From Tupaia tana (taxonomy: Eukaryota; Chordata; Mammalia; Scandentia; Tupaiidae), in contig JAKSZU010000020.1 in the NCBI GenBank assembly GCA_026018925.1, positions 39,585,112 through 39,649,111 of the forward strand: 64,000 nt of DNA. Direction: 5' to 3'. Numbering within the stretch: the first letter of the stretch is position 1; every line of letters starts with the position of its first letter. Under the pieces are notes generated by a model that had not been told where the DNA came from, ran no database searches, and saw only the letters and a program-made list of their open reading frames with translations. Position numbers and translations under genes: made by a program. Of this stretch, positions 56,246 to 64,000 are shown piece after piece.

Positions 56246-58015
56246 TGGAAATGTCAGGTAAAGAATTTAAAATATTCATAGTGACAATGCTAACAGAGAT
56301 GCAAGAGAAGAGAGACTATGAACTCCAGAAGGTGTAGGAGAAAACAGACAAGTTTCAGGAGGTGAGGAAGTTCCTGCACAATCTGAAAGAGGAGATAACA
56401 CATCATAAAAAAGAACCAAACAGATTTGTTAGAGATGAAGGCTGTAATACAGGAAAGCAAAACCTCCCTTGAAAATATCCAAAGCAGATTAGATCATGCA
56501 GAACATTGAATCTCAAATGTAGAAGATAGAACATCTGACCTAGAAAAATTCACCAAAAAGAGTGAGAAAAGAATCCAAAAAAAAAATGAGAATAACCTAT
56601 GAGTAATACTAGATACTATTAAATGCCCAAACATACGCATCACTGGTATCCCAGAAGGTGAAGAAACTAATAAGGGTATTGATAATCTATTCCATGAAAT
56701 TCTAGAAGAAAACTTTCCAAATCTAGAGAGGCACTCAATTATCCAGACGGAAGAAATACAAAAGATCCCACAGAGATTCAACCTTAGAAGATATCCCCCA
56801 AGGCACATCATAGCCAGGTTGACCAAAACCACAGACAGAGACAAGATACTAAAACTGGCAAGAGAGAAACATCAAGTTACTTTCAAAGGATATTCCATCA
56901 GGCTAACACTGGACCTCTCGTTGGAAACAATGCAAGCAAAGAAATAATGGAAAAATATATTAAAAGTGTTAAGTGAAAAACAATTTCAACCAAGAATACT
57001 ATATCCGGAAAGATGATCCTTCATATGGGAAGAAAAGTCCAAAGCATTCTCAGATAAACAAAACCTGAAAGAATTTACCAATACCAGACCAGCAATTTGA
57101 GAAGTGCTAAAGGGAGTGTTATACCAGGAAAACTAAAACAGACAGAAATAAGAGAACAAAAAATGACCAAGAAAAAGGTCAACTTAGTGGTAGGGACAAG
57201 TTCAGAAATATCAATAATAATGTTGAATGTTAACTTCCAGGATTTAAATAGAAAGATCAGACCACAGGAACACTGCAAATTCAATAGGAGAGAGATTAAT
57301 TACATGACAGTTAACTAGTGAAATGGAATTTTTTTACTTTAGACTAAAACATTACTGATTTTTCTTCAATGCTTTGACTTCCATATTTAAGGATTTTTGT
57401 CTTCTCTTGAACTGTTGATAGGTTCATCTATCTACTATTTTAACTGAATCCTAACCTTTTTCCTGACCTTAAGTTTTAAGCAAATTTCTCTAAATATTTT
57501 TTATTTTGATCTATTGAAAGTAAAACTGTTTTCCTGCAATTAAAAAAATGCCTATTAATACCTATGTAATGATTGCAATAAGCTATATACCCAGCAAGGT
57601 GTACTTTATAGTATGTTCACTTTAGTCACTGAAGTTTACACCTAAAGTCAGACATGAGTTCATAGATATGTATATTACAGCTGTGCTTGCTATTGAAAGT
57701 TTTTAACTTAATTAAGATCTTTAGTGAATCAATAAAATGGGGCAGGGGGAAGACATGGAAAACAACTATAGATACCAGAGACAGTGTGGGAGAAGGGGGG
57801 GATTGGCAGAAGGTGAGAGGTAGGGAATCAAGGGGAAAAAAAAGCAAAATATATAAGGAACAAGAAATAGAAAATTATTTGTTGATGGTAATACGTATGG
57901 TAATATCCTTGATTGAACCAATATACAATGTATTCTGGATGGAAAATCTCATTTTGTATACTGGATTGAGTTTCAGTGGATGACTGTAAATAAATAAATT
58001 AAAATTTAAAAACTG
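56246..58015 (+). mobile_element. L1/HAL1-like element: degenerate ORF1 and a 3' region without ORF2
   Basis: Frames around 56640-57110 give ORF1-protein landmarks (RHIIARLTKTTDRDKILKLA, then REKHQVTFKG and FQPRILYP) with several stops. 57330-57985 shows no endonuclease or reverse transcriptase coding. The element ends in 'aaataaataaattaaaattt'. This ORF1-only layout fits HAL1 elements, but an L1 with its ORF2 deleted is also possible. Confidence 0.65.
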
Positions 58016-58249
58016 TTATATAAAAAAAGAAGGGAATAGCTAAGAACACTAATCAGCTAATACTCAGAATGACATTCAAATCCAAAATGTTTTTAAATAT
58101 TGGGCTAACCAAACAAACGACATGAAAAACAAGTTCTTCCAATGTGTAACTCTTGGAATTGATAAAATGGATCAATAGAACAGATTAGAGAGCCTAGCTT
58201 GTATCAGAATTTTATATACGATAAAAGCATTTTAAACCAAAACATTTTT

Positions 58250-58278
58250 TAGTCAGAAGTCTTTTGATTGTAAGGAAA

Positions 58279-58321
<43 letters not shown>

Positions 58322-58790
58322 TTGGCTCACGTTATTAAGACAGCCAGGGACAGGACATCATTGGATACAGAGGCTCAAATAATTTCTCTGCTACTAGTTT
58401 CTTTCCATCACACAAGGCTCTGCTTTTCAGTGTGTGGGTTTCATTATTGGACTAGACATGGTGGTTAAGTCCCTGGAAACTCAGTCTTACATTTCTACAA
58501 CTCAACAGAAAAAGATGATCTCTTCTAAAATAATGTAATGAAGGTAATAATGCTTAGTCTTCTTGACTCTGATTGGCTTAGCTTGGGTCATGCCCCATCC
58601 TGAACCAATGACTGTGGCCAGGGAGATGATACTAAGGTTGTTGTACATACTCAACCCTCCAGCAGAAGCTGATGCCAGTTTCAAACAAGCTATAATACAT
58701 TGACGGGGAGGTGGTTTCCCCGAGAGGCTGTTATTCAAAGGAAAGGCAGAGGTGACTGGGCAAGAGGCAAAAACAACAGCTATCTACCAA
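58250..58790. other. Ancient repeat, family not assigned, with (GT)n
   Basis: 'ttttgattgtaaggaaaact' followed by (GT)n at 58283-58318, then 'cagaggctcaaataatttc' and 'ggcaaaaacaacagctatct' recall an old mammalian repeat. Frames are short. Confidence 0.4.
58283..58318. repeat. (TG)n microsatellite
   Basis: About 18 TG units. Confidence 0.95.
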
Positions 58791-58889
58791 AACTGGTTAT
58801 TCAATAAAAGATGTTTAGACATCTGATAAGCCATTTGAAGAGACCAAGGTTAGGAGGTAAGGAATGAAGCTGGGCACCTAGCATTCTTT

Positions 58890-59480
58890 CCATCAAAATA
58901 AATTCCAGATGATTTTAAAATGTTTATGTAAAAATCAAAACCACCAAAGTACTGGAAGAAAGCATTACTTTTACAGACTGGAAGGAGAGAAAACCTCTTT
59001 AAGCATGACACAAAACACAATAACTATAAATGATAATATTGATAAAATTTGACCACATTAAACTTTAAAAGCTTTTGTACATAAAAACACCATACCGAAT
59101 TAGATAAGGAAGATCTACAATAAAAATATAATAGTTACAAAAACCCATACCAAATAATGTAACTACGACCATCATCTACCATAAATTATACAAAATATAA
59201 GAAGAAATAGAAACACATTAGTACAAGACTTTAATTGATCTCCTTCTAGCCATGATAGCTCAAGTAGACAAACAAACCATGATAGGTAAGATCTTATACA
59301 TATATAATCATTAGCAAAAAAAAAAAAAAAAAGAATTGGAGGAAGTTAAGAGTCATGAGATTAATTTACAAACTCTACGCAAATAACTTTGAAACCTGAA
59401 TGATATGGATAAGTTTCTAACAAAATATAATTCCCCCAAATCAATGCCAGACTGATGGAAAATAGAAATAGACTCATTTC
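58890..59480 (+). mobile_element. L1 ORF2 fragments, decayed
   Basis: 'aagtactggaagaaagcatt', 'aacctctttaagcatgacac' and 'gaatgatatggataagtttc' are L1 ORF2 landmarks in plus orientation, rearranged. Confidence 0.6.
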
Positions 59481-59499
59481 CACAAAAGAAGTTAAGAAA

Positions 59500-60360
59500 T
59501 TTAGCAGAGGTGAAAGGAGAACTCTCCTACACTGTTGGTAGGAATGTAATATGGAGATTACTCAGAGATCTACAAATAGAACTACCATTTGATCCAGCAG
59601 TCCCACTTCTGGGGATCTACCCAAAAGACAGGAGAATGCTCATAGTCAGAAAAGTGCTTGCACATCAATGTTATTGCAGCATTATTCACGATGGCTAACA
59701 CATGGAACCAACCCAGATGTCCACCAACTGATCACTGGATTGAAAAAGTGTGGCACATATACTCTATGGAATACTACTCAGCCATATAAAACAACAAGGC
59801 CCTGGCATTTGATAGAAAGTGGTCAGATATGGAGGATCTATTGCTGAGTGAAGCAAGCGAGGATATGAAAGAAAGATATTATATGTATCTACTTAATATA
59901 TACTGACTTTATGGCACTTTATGGTAGAGATCAAAATATTGGAGGGCAGAAAATAGCGATGCTGAAGACAGTGTGGAATGGGGTGGGAGAAGAGAGGAGT
60001 ATGGCGGACAGCAAGAGAATAAATAGAGAGGCATGTCGTTAGTGGGACACAGAATATGGTTTATTACCTGTTGATGATATAGTGTTCTCAACTGGACTGG
60101 TCTGAGAAGTATTTCATGTTGGGTAAAGTCTTTTTACAAGCAGAATGATAAATAGTGATTGAATGTTTAAAAAAATAACAATAATAATAATAATAATCTG
60201 GAAAAAAATGACGAAAAGCTATTTGAGGATGTGGATGTCTTTGTCTTGACTGATATGCATGGTATTCCTTCTGGAAAAAGAAATGTAACACAGTGCAAAA
60301 TTATACATGTTTCAATATAATATAAACAAGATTATGGTAATAAATAAAAAAGTAAAATTT
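59500..60360 (+). mobile_element. L1 3' end (ORF2 C-terminus and 3' UTR)
   Basis: 'accatttgatccagcagtcc', 'aacccagatgtccaccaact' and 'atggaatactactcagccat' are classic L1 ORF2 ends. A UTR with (AATA)n follows, ending near 60360. A 62-codon remnant frame (59510-59698) shows ELPFDPAVPLLGIYPKD. Confidence 0.88.
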
Positions 60361-60684
60361 AAGAAAAAAGAAAGAAATTTATCAGAGAGCTACTCCTCTA
60401 AAAGTAGCAGCTCAGAGAATGCCACACAGAACTTTTACCAGATTGAAAAATTGATCATGCTAGTGCTATTTAAACTGCCCTACTGCTTAGAAAAAAAAAA
60501 TTAAAGACTCCTTGCAAATGTCTTCTTATAATGAGAATATAACATAGATACTAATAGATAATAAAGTTACACATATAAAAACTGTAAGTCAGGAGCCAAC
60601 AGGTGGCATAGTGGTTAAGGTACTGGATTCTCACAAGGCTGACTGCGGTTCAAGTTCTGGACCCAGTGGCTTGAAAATCACCCC

Positions 60685-60917
60685 AGGGGGCCAGCAGATG
60701 GTGTAATGGTTATGTAGCTGGACTCCCACTCTACTGCAGTTCGAGTCCCAGATCCGGTGGCTTAAACTCATGCTGGGCATGTGTGCATGTGTGCCTAAAA
60801 TCCTGAGAGGAGTATAGAGAAGAGATTGTGGTATGACCATCCCCCTGGGGGGTGATTTCTTGCTTTCTGTCTCTCTGTCTTTCCAACAAGCGTATGTGCC
60901 CTATAGCAAAAATCTCT
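60685..60917 (+). mobile_element. SINE class A nested in the outer SINE
   Basis: Head 'gccagcagatggtgtaatgg', palindrome 'ccccctgggggg', tail box at 60899. Its 3' half is repeated at 61104-61229. Confidence 0.85.
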
Positions 60918-61100
60918 CCAGCAGGTGGCGTGGTGGTTAAGGCGCTGGACACTCCCACATGGCTGACCGGGGCTCGAGTCCTGGACCTGGTGGCTCGCTT
61001 TCTCACTTCCTCTCTCTCTCACTCTCACCCTCTGTTTCTCTCTGGTTAAATTAAAAATCAATGAATGAATAAATAAATAATAAAATAAATAGTTATTAAA
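60918..61100 (+). mobile_element. SINE class B nested in the cluster
   Basis: Head 'ccagcaggtggcgtggtgg' (CTCF-like core at 60918-60931), 'ctctggttaaattaaaaatc' and AATA tail. Confidence 0.88.
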
Positions 61101-61103
61101 AAA

Positions 61104-61229
61104 AAATCCCGAGAGGAGTATAGAGGAGAAGAGATTGTGGTATGACCATCCCCCTGGGGGGTGATTTCTTGCTTTCTGTCTCTCTGTCTTTCCAACAAGC
61201 ATATGTGCCCTATAGCAAAAATCTCTCTT
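61104..61229 (+). repeat. Local duplicate of the 3' half of the nested SINE
   Basis: Shares private variants ('gagtatagag', 'ttccaacaagc') with 60797-60920, so the two are local copies rather than independent insertions. Confidence 0.8.
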
Positions 61230-61489
61230 AAAATCATGCCCGACACGCATGCATACATGCCCAAAATCACGAGAGAAGAATGGAGAAGGGATTGTAATGT
61301 GACCATCCCTCTCTTAAGACAGGAACAGCTAAGAACTCAGTCGATACTCAGAGCAGCATTCAAATGGGGGGATGATTTCTCACTTTTTGTCTCTCTAGCT
61401 CTCTGGCGAGTCCACACACCCTATAGCAAAAATCTCTCTCTCTCTCAAAAAAAAATAAATAAATAACCACTATAAATAAATGTAATTTA

Positions 61490-61800
61490 TAAATATAAAT
61501 TAGGTGTAAAAATCCTGAACAAAATATTAGCAAATAGACCCAAGGAGCATTAAAAAAAAAAAAAAAGAAAAGAAAGAAAAGAAAAATAATAACTATGTGA
61601 CATTTGTTCTAAAAATGGATGGATGGTTTAATACTAGCAAATATGTTAGTATAATTCATATTAATAGATCTAGGAATAGATCTAATAGGAAAAGTGGTAT
61701 CATCATTTCCATAACACTGAAAAGACATTTGACAAAATTACAAGAACATACATTTAAATGACTAATAAACGTAGAATAAAGGAAGGAATGAGAAAATCAT
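61490..61800 (+). mobile_element. L1 ORF2 fragment (reverse transcriptase region), decayed
   Basis: 'aaaatcctgaacaaaatatt', 'atggatggatggtttaatac' and 'gaaaagacatttgacaaaat' are L1 landmarks in order. Confidence 0.7.
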
Positions 61801-61937
61801 CATTTAGCAACTATCATCACACTAAAATTTATTCAAGCTAAAAGTCATTAATGGATATTAAAATCAGTAGGTGAAGATTTGAGGACTAAGAAGGTATTTG
61901 CATAATCTCTGAGTATCCCCCACCCCAAAGATACTTT

Positions 61938-62202
61938 TTTTTTTTTTTTTTTGAGAGGTTTTCGCTATAGGGAGCTTGCGTTCACCAGAAAGACAGAGAG
62001 AGACAGAGACACAGAAAGCGAGAAATCACCCCCCAGGGGGGATGGTCCTGCCACAATCCTTTCTCCTCCATTCTCCTCTAGGGATCTTGGGCACGCACAC
62101 ACACGCGCCTGGCTTGAGTTTAAGCCACTGGGTCCGGGGCTCGAACCACGTTCGACTACATGGGAGTCCAGCGACATAGCCATTACACCAACTGCTGATT
62201 CT
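61938..62202 (-). mobile_element. SINE class A
   Basis: T-run of about 20, full body, 'caccccccaggggggatgg', antisense head at 62180-62200. Confidence 0.92.
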
Positions 62203-62314
62203 GTGAAAATATTCTTTAATTGCAGTGAAAAAAATAACTTTACAGTGGGAAGCCTTTGTTCACACCACCCAGTGATCCAAGTTAACACAACCGGTGGTCT
62301 TACTTTGAAAGGCG

Positions 62315-62632
62315 GCCGCAGCCAATTGGCATAGACTGGGTGACAAACAGCAGAATTTTATTCCTGGCAGCTCTGGAGGTTGGGAGTCTGACCGCAGGAG
62401 CCAGTGCGGCCATGCTCTGGCAAAGACCCTCCTCTGGGCCGCAGACTGCCATCTCCTCGTGTCCTCAGGTGGCAGCAAGAGAGTGAGAGTCCCTGTGGTC
62501 TCTTTTACAGGGCACTAACCCCTCCCTGAGGGCTCCACACCCATGACTTAATCCCTCTGGAAGGCCCCACATACTGGGCGTTAGGACTTCGGCATATACA
62601 TTTTGCCAAGGTGGCAAATACTCAGTCCCTTA
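62315..62632 (-). mobile_element. MaLR-type LTR (MST/MLT1-like)
   Basis: 'catagactgggtgacaaaca', 'ttattcctggcagctctgga', 'cacacccatgacttaatccc' and 'ttaggacttcggcatataca' are the antisense landmarks of MaLR LTRs. Confidence 0.82.
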
Positions 62633-63394
62633 CGTGAATGATATGGAGACATCACATGTCTCCAGATACGACACACTGAGAAAAATATGGCGTCACTTCT
62701 CTGGCGTTCCTGCCAAAGATGCAGACTTTATTTTAATCGTGAGGAAACATCAGACAAACTAAAACTGAGAGATTTTCTGCAAAATCTGGGCTCTACTCTT
62801 TTTAAAATGTCAGTGTCATGAAACAGAAAAAAACTGAAGCACTGTTCCATATCAAAAACAACTAAAGAAACGCGACAGCCAGAAGCAGAGCATGGTTGAG
62901 AATACTCCTTTGCTATAAAGGACACCACCGGGACAATTGACAAATCAGAATTAAGTTCTGTGGATTAGACAGAATTGCATTAACATTAATTTCCTGAATT
63001 TCAGTAGGTTTTATTTACATTTAATCATTATGTACAGCATACGTGATTTTCCCCAGCATGAATACAGTGTGTATTAGTCCTGTCCAAGACCTTACCATAC
63101 ACAGTATCGTCAACAGATACCTTTTCATTTTTGTGTCTGTTAAATGTTCTTTCTCCCTGATTCCTGGTTTTGACCACTGTGCTTATGTTTATAGGAAATA
63201 CAAATTGAAGTACTTGGGGGTAATGGAGAATGTGATGTGCAACCGTATGCTGGAAAAACAAATATTTGTGTGTTTATATTAAACTGTATCAACTAAAATA
63301 AATAGGTAGATAGATAAAGCAAATATGGTAAGATACAGACATTTAGAAAATCTGGGTGAGAGGTATGTAAGAACTCTTTCTTTAAAAAAAGATT
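62633..63394. other. Stretch without a recognised gene
   Basis: AT-rich, no recognisable repeat or conserved frame. Confidence 0.5.
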
Positions 63395-63595
63395 AAAAGG
63401 ACCAGCAGGTGGTGTGGTGGTTAAGGGCGCTGGACTCCCACATGGCCAACCGTGGTTCAAGTCCTGGACCTGGCGGCTTCTTTTCTCCGTTTCCCTCTAT
63501 CGCTCTCTCTCTCTCTCTCTCTCACTCTGTCCCCCTCTGGTCAAATTAAAATAAGTAAATAAATAAATTTTTAAAAAAATCTTTTTTTAAAAAAA
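63395..63595 (+). mobile_element. SINE class B
   Basis: 'accagcaggtggtgtggtgg' head, CT repeat, 'tctggtcaaattaaaataag'. 'ggtatgtaagaactcttt' (63362-63379) and 'agtatgtaagaattcttt' (63598-63615) appear to be its target duplication. Confidence 0.9.
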
Positions 63596-63744
63596 GAAGT
63601 ATGTAAGAATTCTTTGTACTATTCTTTGAATTTTCTGTAAATATAAATTATGACGAAATAAAAAATTAAACAATTAGCACACTTTATTTTTTAAACAGTT
63701 TGGCTATAATGGGGAACAGAAAAATGCATGAGTCAAAGGATTTT

Positions 63745-63998
63745 TGTTGTTGTTTTTAAGAGAGATTTTTGCCATAGGGCGTGCACACTCACCAGAGATA
63801 AGAGAGGCAGAAAGTGAGAGATCACCCCCCAGTAGGGATAGGCACACCACAATCCCTTCTCCACCACTCTCCTCTTGGGATTTTGGACACACACGCACTC
63901 ATCTGGTGTGAGTTTTAAGCCGCCAGGTCCAGGACTCAAACCATGGTTGAGTACATGGGAGTCCAACAATGTAACCACTATGCCATCTCCTGGTCCCC
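63745..63998 (-). mobile_element. SINE class A/C at the right edge
   Basis: Antisense, full body; head 'ggaccaggagatggcatagt' at the window end. Confidence 0.88.
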
Positions 63999-64000
63999 AG

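Larger units (their letters stand above)
60593..61450 (+). mobile_element. SINE class C/A outer copy holding two further SINEs and a duplication
   Basis: Outer head 60593-60684 ('aacaggtggcatagtggtta'); the body resumes at 61230 with 'aaaatcatgcccgacacgc' and ends with a tail box at 61420. A 55-bp foreign piece (61310-61366) interrupts the body. Confidence 0.8.

Noticed and set aside
59510-59698. 62-codon frame that looks protein-like
   Set aside because: It is the C-terminal remnant of L1 ORF2.
4266-64000. tRNA-like A and B boxes at dozens of places
   Set aside because: They are SINE heads, followed by SINE bodies; none folds as a full tRNA gene on inspection.

Overview
The window is nuclear DNA from a placental mammal. 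It holds the 3' two thirds of ETV5 (ERM), a PEA3-subfamily ETS transcription factor, on the + strand, followed by about 26 kb of repeat-rich sequence with no recognisable gene. Recognition rests on eight consecutive exons with canonical GT/AG boundaries and compatible phases. They encode about 432 residues, from just after the N-terminal acidic activation domain to the stop codon. Counting back from a 510-residue human protein puts the first full codon at about residue 79. I could not name the species. The window lacks typical Alu, B1/B2, Can-SINE, Bov-B or horse ERE elements; instead it is packed with one tRNA-derived SINE superfamily that I cannot assign to a named family.

Layout. 1-1931: upstream intron. 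1932-35653: eight coding exons, separated by introns of 818, 14000, 2273, 6870, 172, 4606 and 3682 bp. The last exon carries the end of the ETS domain, the C-terminal tail and a 3' UTR of about 2.3 kb ending near the AATAAA at 37919. 37960-64000: intergenic, as expected if this genome shares the human order, in which a long gene-poor interval follows the 3' end of ETV5.

Repeats. I count about 48 copies of the tRNA-like SINE, roughly a sixth of the window. Class A (about 250 bp) has a tRNA-like head, a purine-rich middle, a CCCCCC/GGGGGG palindrome, a CT-rich stretch and a tail box 'ccctatagcaaaaa'. Class B (about 150 bp) has a similar head joined directly to a CT-rich stretch and a 'tctggtcaaa' plus AATA-type tail. 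Class C is an older, diverged relative with a 'gctggatcccacatggcc' head. Many copies keep 12-18 bp target-site duplications, and several are nested in one another. Older material includes MIR, hAT-type MITEs, L1 fragments, MaLR-type LTRs and two small palindromic MITE families. A short, internally deleted endogenous retrovirus with an intact 5-bp duplication lies at 43689-44560.

The gene works as a single transcription unit: the exons carry four SUMO-type motifs, a Thr/Ser-Pro cluster and the ETS DNA-binding domain. I found no sign of a wholly new biological system. The items most worth a second look are the CTCF-like core in many SINE heads, the deleted provirus, a possible 7SL-like fragment with a GGAA-rich tail, and clean low-repeat blocks that may be regulatory.
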